64,000 nucleotides of DNA from contig NZ_JADMLH010000001.1 of assembly GCF_016464385.1 (NCBI RefSeq), positions 62,001 through 126,000 on the forward strand, in the 5' to 3' direction. Position 1 is the stretch's first letter, and each line of letters begins with the position of its first letter. Source of the DNA: Nucisporomicrobium flavum (GTDB lineage: Bacteria > Actinomycetota > Actinomycetes > Mycobacteriales > Micromonosporaceae). A model generated the notes under the pieces. That model was not told where the DNA came from, searched no databases, and worked only from the letters and a program-made list of their open reading frames with translations. Of the stretch, positions 8,193 through 19,139 are shown piece by piece. A program made the translations under genes and the position numbers.

Positions 8193-9054
8193 CGTCCACG
8201 GGATCGTCGCCGCGCGCGTCGACCGGCCGTACGCGATCGCCTCGGCCGCGAAACGGCGCCGCCGGCCGCCGTCCTGGCGCGGCGAGCACGGCCGGCTCAT
8301 GATGATCGCGGCCGACCACCCGGCCCGCGGCGCCCTGCGCGCCGGCGCCGACCCGCTCGCCATGGGCCACCGGGCCGACCTGCTGGAGCGGATCTGCACC
8401 GCGCTGGCCCGGCCGGGCGTCAACGGCGTGCTCGGCACCCCGGACATCCTCGAGGACCTGCTGCTGCTCGGCGTGCTCGACGACAAGGTGGTCATCGGGT
8501 CGATGAACCGCGGCGGGCTCGCCGGCACCAGCTTCGAGATCGACGACCGGTTCACCGCGTACGACGCCGCCGGGATCGCCACGAGCGGGTTCGAGGGCGG
8601 CAAGATGCTGCTGCGCATCGACCCGGCCGACCCGGGCACCGCGAACACCCTGCAGGGCTGCGCGCACGCCGTCGGGGAGCTGGCGCAGCGGCGGCTGATC
8701 GCGATGGTCGAGCCGTTCATCTCGCACCGCGTCGACGGTCGGGTCCGCAACGAGCTCAGCGCCGAGGCGATGGTACGGGCGATGACCGTGGCCGCCGGGC
8801 TGGGCCCGACGTCGGCGTACACGTGGCTGAAGGTGCCCGTCGTCGACGACATGGAGCGGGTCATGGCAGCGACCACGCTGCCCGCGCTGATCCTCGGCGG
8901 CGAGGTGTCCACCGACGCCGACGCCGCGTACGCCCGCTGGGGCAAGGCCCTGGCCCTGCCCACCGTGCAGGGCCTGGTGATCGGTCGCAGCCTGCTCTAC
9001 CCGCCCAGCGGGGACGTGGCCGGCGCGGTGGACCGGGCGGTGAGCCTGCTGTGA
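8185..9054 (+). CDS. Cgl0159-type (beta/alpha)8 aldolase-like protein
   Basis: A 289-residue TIM-barrel protein resembling the family named after C. glutamicum Cgl0159, which lies in iol clusters. Recognisable stretches are LMMIAADHPARGALRAG, GFEGGKMLLRIDP and AYTWLKVPVV; conserved Lys residues could form a Schiff base. It starts at GTG 8185, with GGAGG five bases upstream and inside the end of iolC. The operon has no recognisable IolJ-type class II aldolase. This protein is therefore the best candidate to split DKG-6-phosphate into dihydroxyacetone phosphate and malonate semialdehyde. That role is inference. Confidence 0.78.
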   Translation: MRDVHGIVAARVDRPYAIASAAKRRRRPPSWRGEHGRLMMIAADHPARGALRAGADPLAMGHRADLLERICTALARPGVNGVLGTPDILEDLLLLGVLDDKVVIGSMNRGGLAGTSFEIDDRFTAYDAAGIATSGFEGGKMLLRIDPADPGTANTLQGCAHAVGELAQRRLIAMVEPFISHRVDGRVRNELSAEAMVRAMTVAAGLGPTSAYTWLKVPVVDDMERVMAATTLPALILGGEVSTDADAAYARWGKALALPTVQGLVIGRSLLYPPSGDVAGAVDRAVSLL

Positions 9055-9929
9055 GCCACCTGCTGCGCCGCGGTGAGGCCGCGGAGAAGCCGTTCGACCT
9101 GGTTGTCACTCCCGAGCGCGCGGGCTGGGGGTTCAGCGGGCTGCGCGTGCTCGACATGACGATCGGCTCCCGGGTCAGCTTCGTCACCGGCGACGAGGAG
9201 ATGATCGTCCTGCCGCTGTCCGGCGGGTGCGACGTGACCTGCGACGACGAGCGGGTCACGCTGACCGGGCGGCGATCGGTGTTCTCCCGGGTCACCGACT
9301 TCGCGTACCTGCCGGCCGGTTCGGCCGTGACGATCCGCGCGGGCAACGGCGGCCGGTTCGCGCTGCCGTCGGCGCGCACGACGAAGCGGCTGCCGTTCCG
9401 GTACGGGCCGGCCGACGCGGTGCCCGTCGAGCTGCGGGGCGCGGGGCAGGCCAGCCGTCAGGTCAACAACTTCTGCACCCCGGAGTCGTTCGAGGCGGAC
9501 CGGCTGATCGCCGTGGAGGTGCTGACGCCGGGCGGCAACTGGTCGTCGTACCCGCCGCACAAGCACGACGAGGCGGGCGAGGCAGAGACCGCGCTCGAGG
9601 AGATCTACTACTTCGAGGTCGCCGGTTCACCGTCGGGGACGGCCGGTTCGGCGTACCAGCGGGTGTACGGCCACCCAGGCCGTGACATCGACGTGTGCGC
9701 CGAGGTGCGCAGCGGCGACGTGGTGCTCATCCCGTACGGCTGGCACGGCCCGTCGATGGCCGCACCGGGCTACGACCTGTACTACCTCAACGTCATGGCC
9801 GGGGCGGGGCCGCGCAAGTGGCTCTTCTCCGACGACCCGGTGCACGCCTGGGTGCGCGGCTCGTGGGACGGCCAGGCGATGGACCCCAGGCTGCCCCTGA
9901 CCTCCACCACCGAGAGGAGACGATCGTGA
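9051..9929 (+). CDS. iolB: 5-deoxy-glucuronate isomerase (IolB)
   Basis: A 292-residue bicupin enzyme that converts 5-deoxy-glucuronate to 2-deoxy-5-keto-gluconate. The second cupin carries the metal-binding motif SSYPPHKHDE, then EEIYYFEV and a later GWHGPSMAAPGYDLYYLNVMAG, all highly typical of IolB. The start is GTG 9051, overlapping the previous stop as GTGA; upstream frames are shadow sequence. Length matches the family. Confidence 0.94.
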   Translation: MSHLLRRGEAAEKPFDLVVTPERAGWGFSGLRVLDMTIGSRVSFVTGDEEMIVLPLSGGCDVTCDDERVTLTGRRSVFSRVTDFAYLPAGSAVTIRAGNGGRFALPSARTTKRLPFRYGPADAVPVELRGAGQASRQVNNFCTPESFEADRLIAVEVLTPGGNWSSYPPHKHDEAGEAETALEEIYYFEVAGSPSGTAGSAYQRVYGHPGRDIDVCAEVRSGDVVLIPYGWHGPSMAAPGYDLYYLNVMAGAGPRKWLFSDDPVHAWVRGSWDGQAMDPRLPLTSTTERRRS

Positions 9930-11779
9930 GGCTCACCGTCGCCCAGGCCGTCGTCCGGTTCCTGGCCAGCCAGTGGACCGAGCGCGACGGCGTCGAGCAG
10001 CGGGCGATCGCGGGGACGTTCGGCATCTTCGGGCACGGCAACGTCGCCGGGATCGGGCAGGCGCTGCTGCAGGCCCAGCGCACCGGCGAGGCGGACATGC
10101 CGTACCACCTGGCCCGTAACGAGCAGGCCATGGTGCACGCGGCGGCCGGCTACGCCAAGATGAAGAACCGGCTGTCCGCGATGGCGTGCACCGCCTCGAT
10201 CGGCCCCGGCTCGACGAACATGCTCACCGGCGCCGCGCTGGCCACCGTCAACCGCCTGCCCGTGCTGCTGCTGCCCAGCGACGTCTTCGCCACCCGGGTC
10301 GCGCCGCCGGTGCTGCAGGAGCTCGAGGACCCGCGCTCGTACGACGTCAGCGTCAACGACGCCTTCCGCCCCCTGTCGCGCTTCTTCGACCGCATCTGGC
10401 GTCCCGAGCAGCTCCCGCCGGCGCTGCTGGCGGCGATGCGGGTGCTGTTCGACCCGGCCGAGACCGGCGCGGTCACGCTGTGCCTGCCGCAGGACGTGCA
10501 GGCCGAGGCGTACGACTTCCCGGACGAGCTGTTCGAGCGGCGGGTCTGGCACGTGGCCCGTCCGGCGCCGGAGCCGGCCGCTGTGGCCCGCGCGGCCGAG
10601 GTGATCCGCACCGCGCGGCGGCCGCTGATCGTAGCGGGCGGCGGGGCGATCTACTCGGAGGCCTCGGCCGAGCTCGACGCGTTCGCCCGGGCCACCGGCA
10701 TCCCGGTGGCCGACACGCACGCCGGGAAGGGCGCGGTCGGCTGGGACCACCCGAACTCCGTGGGCGGCGTCGGCTCCACCGGCACCCCGGTCGCGAACCG
10801 GCTCGCCCGCGAGGCCGACGTGATCATCGGCGTCGGCACCCGCTACAGCGACTTCACCACCGCGTCGCACACCGCCTTCGCTAACCCGGACGTACGGTTC
10901 GTCAACCTCAACGTGGCCGCGTTCGACGCGTACAAGAAGGCCGCGACCGCGCTCGTGGCCGACGCGCGCGCCGGGCTCGCCGCGCTGACCGGGGCGCTGG
11001 ACGGCGTGCGTTTCGACCTCGACTACGCCGGCGACGTGGCCGCGTGGCAGGGGCGCGTGGAGGAGGCGTACCACCTGGGGCACGGGCCGCTGCCCGCGCA
11101 GAGCGAGGTCATCGGCGCCGTCAACGACGCTTGCGGCGAGCGCGACGTGGTGGTGCAGGCGGCCGGCAGCATGCCCGGCGACCTGCAACTGCTGTGGCGC
11201 GCCCGGGACCCGAAGCAGTACCACGTCGAGTACGGCTACTCCTGCATGGGCTTCGAGATCGCCGGCGCGCTCGGCATCAAGATGGCCGATCCCAGCCGCG
11301 AGGTGTACGCGCTCGTCGGCGACGGCTCGTACCTGATGATGGCGCAGGAGATCGTCACCGCCGTGGCCGACGGCCTGAAGCTGGTCATCGTCCTGGTGCA
11401 GAACCACGGCTTCGCGTCGATCGGCGCGCTGTCGGAGTCGCTCGGCTCCCAGCGGTTCGGCACCAGCTACCGCTACCGCGGCGGGGACGACGACTACGAC
11501 GGCGGCTACCTCCCCGTCGACCTGGCCGCGAACGCCGAGAGCCTCGGCGCGGCCGTCATCCGCTGCCGCACGATCGCCGACCTGACCGAGGGCCTCAAGC
11601 AGGCCCGTGACGCCGACCGGCTCACCGTCGTGCACATCGAGACCGACCCGCTCTCGCCGGTCCCGTCCTCGGAGTCCTGGTGGGACGTGCCGGTCTCCGA
11701 GGTGTCGGAGCTGGAGAGCACCCGGGCGGCGCGGACCGCCTACGAAGCCGCGAAGCGCGCCCAGCGTGACCACCTGTAG
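9926..11779 (+). CDS. iolD: 3D-(3,5/4)-trihydroxycyclohexane-1,2-dione hydrolase (IolD)
   Basis: A 617-residue thiamine-diphosphate enzyme that opens the ring of the diketo-inositol intermediate to 5-deoxy-glucuronate. The N-terminal domain has GIFGHGNVAGIGQAL and the cofactor-activating Glu region ARNEQAMVHAAAGYA. The C-terminal ThDP site shows VGDGSYLMMAQEI followed by QNHGFASIG. The start is GTG 9926, overlapping iolB by four bases with GAGAGGAGA upstream. Length and motifs match IolD across bacteria. Confidence 0.94.
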   Translation: MRLTVAQAVVRFLASQWTERDGVEQRAIAGTFGIFGHGNVAGIGQALLQAQRTGEADMPYHLARNEQAMVHAAAGYAKMKNRLSAMACTASIGPGSTNMLTGAALATVNRLPVLLLPSDVFATRVAPPVLQELEDPRSYDVSVNDAFRPLSRFFDRIWRPEQLPPALLAAMRVLFDPAETGAVTLCLPQDVQAEAYDFPDELFERRVWHVARPAPEPAAVARAAEVIRTARRPLIVAGGGAIYSEASAELDAFARATGIPVADTHAGKGAVGWDHPNSVGGVGSTGTPVANRLAREADVIIGVGTRYSDFTTASHTAFANPDVRFVNLNVAAFDAYKKAATALVADARAGLAALTGALDGVRFDLDYAGDVAAWQGRVEEAYHLGHGPLPAQSEVIGAVNDACGERDVVVQAAGSMPGDLQLLWRARDPKQYHVEYGYSCMGFEIAGALGIKMADPSREVYALVGDGSYLMMAQEIVTAVADGLKLVIVLVQNHGFASIGALSESLGSQRFGTSYRYRGGDDDYDGGYLPVDLAANAESLGAAVIRCRTIADLTEGLKQARDADRLTVVHIETDPLSPVPSSESWWDVPVSEVSELESTRAARTAYEAAKRAQRDHL

Positions 11780-11790
11780 AGAGGCCTGAC

Positions 11791-13287
<1,497 letters not shown>

Positions 13288-13296
13288 GGAGCGCGC

Positions 13297-14220
13297 ATGA
13301 CCTCCCGGATCCGCCACCTGCAGCTGGGCAGCTGTCCCGACTCGTGGGGCGTCTGGTTCGCCGACGACCCGAGGCAGACGCCGTGGGACCGGTTCCTCGA
13401 CGAGCTCGCCGCGGCCGGCTACCGGTGGCTCGAGCTGGGACCGTACGGATATCTGCCGACCGACCCCGCGCGGCTGCGCGACGAGCTCGACCGGCGCGAC
13501 CTGACCTGTGCCGGCGGCACCGTCGCCGGCGTCGGCGGCCCGCACCGGAACTTCGACACCGTGGTCGCCGAGACCCGCAAGGTCGCGGAGCTCACCCAGG
13601 CGCTCGGCGCGGAGAGCCTCATCTTCGTCCCGGTGCCCGGCTACCGCGACGACGAGACCGGCGCCTACCGCGAGCCGGCCCAGCTCGACGCCGACGGCTG
13701 GCGGGCGCTGGTGGACAACAGCAACACCCTCGGCCGCATCCTCGCCGAGGAGTACGGCCTCAGGATGCGCTTCCACCCGCACGCCGATTACCAGGTGGAG
13801 ACGCAGGAGCAGACCGAGCGCTTCCTGACCGACACCGACCCGCGGTACGTCTCGCTCTGCCTCGACACCGGGCACCTGGCGTACCGCGGCGCCGACGTCC
13901 CGGCGATCATCCGCCATTTCCCCGACCGCATCGGGTACGTCCACATCAAGCAGATGGACCCGGTCATCGCGGCGAAGGCGGTGGCCGAGGACCTGCCGTT
14001 CGGGCGGGCCGTGGCCCAGGGCGCCAGCGTGGAACCGCCCGCCGGCCTGCCGGACGTCCCGTCGGTCGTCGAGGCGCTCGGCGAGCTCGACGCCGAGCTG
14101 TTCGTCGTGGTCGAGCAGGACATGTACCCGGTCGACTTCGACAAGCCGCTGCCCATCGCGACGCGTACGCGGGCCTATCTGCAATCCGTTCTCAGCAACC
14201 CTGGAGGAGAAACCTCATGA
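13297..14220 (+). CDS. iolE: Inosose dehydratase-like TIM barrel (IolE)
   Basis: A 307-residue sugar phosphate isomerase/epimerase-fold protein. GSCPDSWGVWFADDPRQTPW near the N-terminus is typical of IolE/MocC, which dehydrates 2-keto-myo-inositol. Putative metal ligands lie in FHPHADYQVE, LCLDTGHLAY, GYVHIKQMD and VVVEQDMYP. It starts at ATG 13297, 9 bases after iolA, and its end overlaps the binding-protein gene by four bases. Confidence 0.88.
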   Translation: MTSRIRHLQLGSCPDSWGVWFADDPRQTPWDRFLDELAAAGYRWLELGPYGYLPTDPARLRDELDRRDLTCAGGTVAGVGGPHRNFDTVVAETRKVAELTQALGAESLIFVPVPGYRDDETGAYREPAQLDADGWRALVDNSNTLGRILAEEYGLRMRFHPHADYQVETQEQTERFLTDTDPRYVSLCLDTGHLAYRGADVPAIIRHFPDRIGYVHIKQMDPVIAAKAVAEDLPFGRAVAQGASVEPPAGLPDVPSVVEALGELDAELFVVVEQDMYPVDFDKPLPIATRTRAYLQSVLSNPGGETS

Positions 14221-15212
14221 CGACGAGTCGATCGCGGGGCGTACGCCTGGTCGCGCTGGCGGCGGTGGTGGCCCTGGGGGTCACCGCGTGCAGCGGCGGC
14301 GGCAAGGAGAAGACCGACGACACCAGCAGCGGCGGCGGCAACGCGGCCGGCAGCTCCGGGTACACGGTCGCCTTCATCACCCACGAGACCCCCGGCGACA
14401 CGTTCTGGGACAAGATCAAGGCCGGCGCGCAGCAGGCGGCCAAGGACACCGGTGTCACGCTCAAGTACTCCAACGACCCGGACGCCTCGAAGCAGGCCGT
14501 GCTGATCCAGAACGCGGTCGACTCGAAGGTCAGCGGCATCGCCACCACGCTGGTCACCCCGAACGCGCTCGCAGGCTCGGTCAAGGCGGCCACCGACGCG
14601 AAGATCCCCGTGGTCGGCCTCAACTCCGGCATCGACCAGTACAAGCAGCTCGGCGCCCTGATGTACTTCGGCTCCGACGAGACCCTCGCCGGGCAGACGG
14701 CGGGCCAGCGCATCGCGCAGGCCGGCGGCAAGCACCCCCTGTGCGTCATCCAGCAGGCCGGCTCGGTCGCGCTGGAGGCCCGTTGCGCCGGCGTCAAGAG
14801 CGCGGTCGCCGGTACGGAGAACATCCAGGTGAACGGCTCCGACGACGCCTCGGTCACGTCCACGCTGCAGGCGAAGCTCTCGCAGGACAAGTCGATCGAC
14901 TACATCGTCACGCTCGGAGCGCCGCAGGCCATCGACGCGATCAAGGCGATCGGCGCGGCCGGCAGCAAGGCCAAGCTGATCACCTTCGACCTCAACCAGG
15001 AGGCCGCCCAGGACATCCAGGACGGCAAGATCGAGTTCTCCATCGACCAGCAGCCGTACGTCCAGGGCTACATGGCCGTCACCTCGCTCTACCTGTACCT
15101 GAAGAACGGCAACGACATCGGCGGCGGCAAGGCCGTGCTCACCGGCCCGTCGTTCGTGGACAAGAGCAACATCGACAAGATCCTGCCCTTCACCAAGAAC
15201 AACACCCGCTGA
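14217..15212 (+). CDS. Inositol/sugar ABC transporter substrate-binding lipoprotein
   Basis: A 331-residue periplasmic-binding-protein family 1 (RbsB-like) lipoprotein. The signal peptide ends in the lipobox GVTAC, with the lipidated Cys at 25, followed by a Gly/Ser linker. The mature fold starts YTVAFITHETPGDTFWDKI. Its place among iol genes and next to a permease and ATPase makes myo-inositol, or a close relative, the expected ligand. ATG 14217 overlaps the iolE stop (ATGA) and follows GGAGGAG. Confidence 0.88.
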   Translation: MTTSRSRGVRLVALAAVVALGVTACSGGGKEKTDDTSSGGGNAAGSSGYTVAFITHETPGDTFWDKIKAGAQQAAKDTGVTLKYSNDPDASKQAVLIQNAVDSKVSGIATTLVTPNALAGSVKAATDAKIPVVGLNSGIDQYKQLGALMYFGSDETLAGQTAGQRIAQAGGKHPLCVIQQAGSVALEARCAGVKSAVAGTENIQVNGSDDASVTSTLQAKLSQDKSIDYIVTLGAPQAIDAIKAIGAAGSKAKLITFDLNQEAAQDIQDGKIEFSIDQQPYVQGYMAVTSLYLYLKNGNDIGGGKAVLTGPSFVDKSNIDKILPFTKNNTR

Positions 15213-15220
15213 CCGGCGCC

Positions 15221-15251
15221 CGGGAGGCCGCGGACCACCGGCGGCCTCCCG
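15221..15251 (+). terminator. Stem-loop between binding protein and permease genes
   Basis: CGGGAGGCCGC at 15221-15231 pairs perfectly with GCGGCCTCCCG at 15241-15251 around a 9-base loop. No U-run follows. In an operon this can act as a partial terminator or an mRNA 3'-end stabiliser, which would give more binding protein than membrane components. That effect is inferred. Confidence 0.6.
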
Positions 15252-15280
15252 CTCGCTCCCCCATCGATCGGAGTGCAGTC

Positions 15281-16348
15281 ATGAGCCACAGCGTGCAGGC
15301 GGCGCCGCCGAGACCGGCGCCGTCGGATTCGTCCAACCGGGTCACCCTCGGCCTGTCCAACCGGCTGCTGGCCCGCCCCGAGGTGGGCGCGCTGGTCGCA
15401 GCGATCCTCATCTTCGTCTTCTTCATGGCGGCCGCGCCGGCGTTCCGCTCCGCCGAGTCGTTCTTCACCGTGCTCTACCAGTCGTCCACCATCGGCATCG
15501 TCGCCGTCGGCGTCGGCATGCTGATGATCGGCGGTGAGTTCGACCTGTCGGCGGGCGTCATCACCACCAGCGCCGGCCTGGTCAACTCGATGTTCTGCTG
15601 GTACTTCGGCGTCAACCTCTGGGTCGGCGCGCTGCTGTCGCTGGCGTTCTGCCTGTTCGTCGGCTTCGTCAACGGCTACCTGGTGATGAAGACCGGGATC
15701 CCGAGCTTCCTGATCACCCTCGGGACGTTCTTCGTGCTGCAGGGCGCGAACCTGGGCGTCACCAAGCTGGTCACCGGCTCGGTGTCCAGCACCGACATCA
15801 GCCGGATCGACGGGTTCGGGTCGCTGAACAAGATCTTCGCGTCCAGCTTCAAGATCGGCTCCGTCACCGTGTGGATCACGGTGCTCTGGTGGGTCCTCTT
15901 CGTCGCGCTGGCCGCCTGGATCCTGCAGCGGACCCGCATCGGGAACTGGTTCTTCGCCGTCGGCGGCGCCCCCGACAGCGCCCGCGCGGTCGGCGTGCCG
16001 GTCGTGCGGACGAAGATCGGGCTGTTCATGACCGTGTCGTTCCTCGGCTGGTTCATCGGCATGCACACCCTGTACCGGTTCAACACGCTGCAGGCCGGCA
16101 ACGGCGTCGGCAACGAGTTCCTCTACATCATCGCCGCGGTCGTCGGCGGCACGCTGCTCACCGGCGGCTTCGGCAACGCGATCGGCGTCGCGATCGGCGC
16201 GTTCATCTTCGGCATGACCAGCCTCGGCATCGTCTACGCCGGCTGGGACCCCAACTGGTTCAAGGCGTTCCTCGGCATCATGCTGCTGCTCGCGGTCCTG
16301 GTGAACCTCTACATCAAGCGGATGTCGACCGCCCGGAAGGTGGGCTGA
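15281..16348 (+). CDS. Sugar/inositol ABC transporter permease
   Basis: A 355-residue RbsC-type permease with about ten hydrophobic segments from residue 40 onward. GVGMLMIGGEFDLSAGVI is the family motif of ribose/xylose/inositol permeases, and AAVVGGTLLTGGFGNAIG lies in the conserved C-terminal part. ATG 15281 starts 68 bases after the binding-protein gene; the gap holds a strong stem-loop. It is the membrane channel partner of the flanking binding-protein and ATPase genes. Confidence 0.9.
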   Translation: MSHSVQAAPPRPAPSDSSNRVTLGLSNRLLARPEVGALVAAILIFVFFMAAAPAFRSAESFFTVLYQSSTIGIVAVGVGMLMIGGEFDLSAGVITTSAGLVNSMFCWYFGVNLWVGALLSLAFCLFVGFVNGYLVMKTGIPSFLITLGTFFVLQGANLGVTKLVTGSVSSTDISRIDGFGSLNKIFASSFKIGSVTVWITVLWWVLFVALAAWILQRTRIGNWFFAVGGAPDSARAVGVPVVRTKIGLFMTVSFLGWFIGMHTLYRFNTLQAGNGVGNEFLYIIAAVVGGTLLTGGFGNAIGVAIGAFIFGMTSLGIVYAGWDPNWFKAFLGIMLLLAVLVNLYIKRMSTARKVG

Positions 16349-16351
16349 GCC

Positions 16352-17167
16352 ATGACCGACACCCTCGCGGACCACGCCGACAGCGGGCTGCACCGGGGCG
16401 AGCCGCTCATCGAGATGGCCGGGGTGGGCAAGTCGTACGGCGCCATCCGCGCGCTGCGCGACGTCAACCTGCGCGTCAACGCCGGCGAGGTCACCTGCGT
16501 CCTGGGCGACAACGGCGCCGGCAAGTCCACGCTCATCAAGATCATGAGTGGCCTGCACCCGCACAACGAGGGCACGCTGACCGTCGACGGCACCAAAGTC
16601 ACGTTCTCGTCGCCCCGGGAGGCGCTCGACCACGGCATCGCGACCGTCTACCAGGACCTCGCCGTCGTGCCGCTCATGGAGGTGTGGCGCAACTTCTTCC
16701 TCGGCTCCGAGCTCAGCGGCGGCCGGTTCCCGCTCGCCCCGCTCAAGGTCCGGGACATGAAGCGCATCGCCGACGAGGAGCTGCGCAAGATGGGCATCGT
16801 CGTCAAGGACATCAACCAGCCCATCGGCACCCTCTCCGGCGGCCAGCGGCAGTGCGTCGCGATCGCCCGCGCCGTCTACTTCGGCGCCCGCGTGCTCATC
16901 CTCGACGAGCCGACCGCCGCGCTGGGCGTCAAGCAGTCCGGCGTGGTGCTCAAGTACGTCGCCGCAGCCCGCGACGCCGGGCTGGGCGTCGTCTTCATCA
17001 CCCACAACCCGCACCACGCGTACCTGGTCGGCGACCACTTCGTCATCCTGAAGCTCGGCGGCACCGTGCTGGACAAGAACCGCAAGGACGTCACGCTCGA
17101 CGAGCTGACCGGGCAGATGGCCGGCGGGGACGAGCTGGCCGAGCTCTCCCACGAATTGGGGCGATGA
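16352..17167 (+). CDS. ABC transporter ATP-binding protein for inositol uptake
   Basis: A 271-residue single nucleotide-binding domain. Walker A is GDNGAGKST, the Q-loop [13 protein letters not shown], the signature [14 protein letters not shown], Walker [13 protein letters not shown] and the H-loop FITHN. It is half the length of the double-domain RbsA/XylG/MglA type and resembles the FrcA subclass, so two copies probably form the engine. The start follows the permease by three bases and the end overlaps iolG by four. Confidence 0.9.
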   Translation: MTDTLADHADSGLHRGEPLIEMAGVGKSYGAIRALRDVNLRVNAGEVTCVLGDNGAGKSTLIKIMSGLHPHNEGTLTVDGTKVTFSSPREALDHGIATVYQDLAVVPLMEVWRNFFLGSELSGGRFPLAPLKVRDMKRIADEELRKMGIVVKDINQPIGTLSGGQRQCVAIARAVYFGARVLILDEPTAALGVKQSGVVLKYVAAARDAGLGVVFITHNPHHAYLVGDHFVILKLGGTVLDKNRKDVTLDELTGQMAGGDELAELSHELGR

Positions 17168-18183
17168 TGCTCAGGGTCGGAGTGATCGGCACCGGCATGA
17201 TCGGTCGCGACCACATCCGGCGGATGACCACGGTGCTGGCCGGCGTCGAGGTCACCGCGGTCACCGACGTGGACGCCGAGGCCGCCAAGCAGGTCGCGGA
17301 CGGGCTGCCCGGCGCGGTCGTGCACGGCACCGGCGAGGAACTCATCGCCGACCCGGGCGTCGACGCGGTCGTGGTCTGCTCCTGGGGACCCACCCACGAG
17401 CAGTACGTGCTCGCCTCGATCGCCGCGGGCAAGCCCGTCTTCTGCGAGAAGCCCCTGGCCACCACGGAGGAGGCCTGCCGGCGCATCGTCGAGGCCGAGG
17501 TCGCGCACGGCAGCCGGCTGGTCCAGGTCGGTTACATGCGACGGTACGACGAGGCGTACCGCGCGCTGAAGGCGGTGGTGGACAGCGGCCGGATCGGCGC
17601 CCCGCTGATGATGCACTGCGCCCACCGCAACGCCTCGGTCCCGTCGCACTACGAGAAGGAGATGGCGATCACCGACACCGCGGTGCACGAGATCGACATG
17701 GTGCGCTGGATGTTCGGCGAGGAGATCGCGGCGACCCGGGTGCTCGTCCCGCGCCGCAGCCGCAACGGGGGAGAGCTGCAGGACCCGCTCATCCTCGTCC
17801 TGGAGATGGCGAGCGGCGCGATCGTCGACGTGGAGATCTCGGTCAACATCCGCTACGGGTACGACATCCGCGGCGAGGTGGTCGGCGAGGACGGCACGGC
17901 GGCGCTGGGTGAGCTGAGCCCGGTGACGTTGCGCGCCTCCCAGCAGCTCGTCAGCCCGGTCCCGGCGGACTGGCGCGAGCGGTTCCTCCGCGCGTACGAC
18001 GTGGAGCTGCAGGAATGGGTCGACTCGATCGCCGGCGGCGGCCACCCGGCCGGGCCCAGCGCCTGGGACGGATACGCGGCCGCGGTGGTCTCCGACGCGG
18101 GCGTGGTGGCGCTGCGCGGCGGCGAGCGCGTCGACGTCGTGCTCATGCCGCGCCCCGAGCTGTACACGGGGGTGGCGGCGTGA
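17164..18183 (+). CDS. iolG: Inositol 2-dehydrogenase-like Gfo/Idh/MocA oxidoreductase (IolG)
   Basis: A 339-residue NAD(P)-dependent oxidoreductase, expected to oxidise myo-inositol to 2-keto-inositol, the first catabolic step. The Rossmann fingerprint is [15 protein letters not shown], the catalytic Lys is in FCEKPLATT, and [17 protein letters not shown] carries the conserved Asp/His pair. The start is ATG 17164 (ATGATG, overlapping the ATPase stop); the second ATG at 17167 is equally possible. Paralogues may instead use scyllo-inositol. Confidence 0.88.
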   Translation: MMLRVGVIGTGMIGRDHIRRMTTVLAGVEVTAVTDVDAEAAKQVADGLPGAVVHGTGEELIADPGVDAVVVCSWGPTHEQYVLASIAAGKPVFCEKPLATTEEACRRIVEAEVAHGSRLVQVGYMRRYDEAYRALKAVVDSGRIGAPLMMHCAHRNASVPSHYEKEMAITDTAVHEIDMVRWMFGEEIAATRVLVPRRSRNGGELQDPLILVLEMASGAIVDVEISVNIRYGYDIRGEVVGEDGTAALGELSPVTLRASQQLVSPVPADWRERFLRAYDVELQEWVDSIAGGGHPAGPSAWDGYAAAVVSDAGVVALRGGERVDVVLMPRPELYTGVAA

Positions 18184-19040
18184 AGATCGCGCTCGATCCG
18201 TACATGCTGCGCAAGGTCCCGCTGCTCGAGCTGCCCGGTCTGGTCGCCGACCTCGGCTACCGGTACCTCGAGCTCTCGCCGCGCGACGACTTCCTGCCGT
18301 TCTTCCTGCACCCGCGCGTGGACGACGGTACGGTCGCCGCGTTCAAGCGCGAGCTGGCCGCCGCCGGTGTCGAGGTCGCGTCGGTGCTGCCGCTCTACAG
18401 GTGGTCCGGCCCGGACGAGGACGAACGGCAGGCCGCGGTCCGCTATTGGAAACGCGCGATCCAGATCACCGTGGACCTCGGCGTCGACGTGATGAACTCC
18501 GAATTCAACGGGCGGCCCGAGGTGGCGGCCGCCAGCGAGGCCCAGTTCTGGCGCTCGATGGAGGAACTGCTGCCGATCTTCGAGCGCGAGGGCGTACGCC
18601 TGGTCCTCGAACCGCACCCGGACGACTTCGTCGAGGAGGGGATCGCGGGCGTCGACCTGGTCCGCGGCATCAACTCCGACCGGGTGTCGTTCCTGTACTG
18701 CGCGCCGCACACGTTCCACCAGGGCGGCGACCTGGCCGGCATCATGCGCCACGCCGGCCCGCTGCTCACCCAGGTGCACATCGCCGACTCGTTCGACCAC
18801 CGCGGCTCGTCGGGCCTGCGCTACATCGTCAACCCGCCCGGCTCGGCCGCCCGCATCCACCAGCACCTCGACATCGGACAGGGCGAGGTCGACTGGGACC
18901 TGCTCTTCCGGACGCTCGCAGAGATCGGTTTCGATGGAATAGCGACCGTCTGCGTTTTCGCGTGGGAGGAGCGGGCACAGGACAGCGCGCGCTTCAACCT
19001 GGCCCGCGTCACGGAGTACGTGGACAAGTACTCCCGCTGA
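18180..19040 (+). CDS. Sugar phosphate isomerase/epimerase (IolH/IolI-like)
   Basis: A 286-residue AP-endonuclease-2-like TIM barrel, the second such enzyme in the operon. Likely metal ligands are in VMNSEFNGRPE, LVLEPHPDDF and QVHIADSFDH. It starts at GTG 18180, overlapping iolG as GTGA, and ends the operon. By analogy with IolI/IolH it may interconvert inosose isomers or act on a related cyclitol. The exact reaction cannot be read from the sequence. Confidence 0.82.
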   Translation: MKIALDPYMLRKVPLLELPGLVADLGYRYLELSPRDDFLPFFLHPRVDDGTVAAFKRELAAAGVEVASVLPLYRWSGPDEDERQAAVRYWKRAIQITVDLGVDVMNSEFNGRPEVAAASEAQFWRSMEELLPIFEREGVRLVLEPHPDDFVEEGIAGVDLVRGINSDRVSFLYCAPHTFHQGGDLAGIMRHAGPLLTQVHIADSFDHRGSSGLRYIVNPPGSAARIHQHLDIGQGEVDWDLLFRTLAEIGFDGIATVCVFAWEERAQDSARFNLARVTEYVDKYSR

Positions 19041-19139
19041 GCGTTTGGGAGGTCGCTCTGCGCGGCCCGTACGGCCGGCGGCGGCTGGCTCGCTGCGCTG
19101 ATGCCGGCCGGGTCGGCGCGGCCCCTCGAGGACGCTGAG

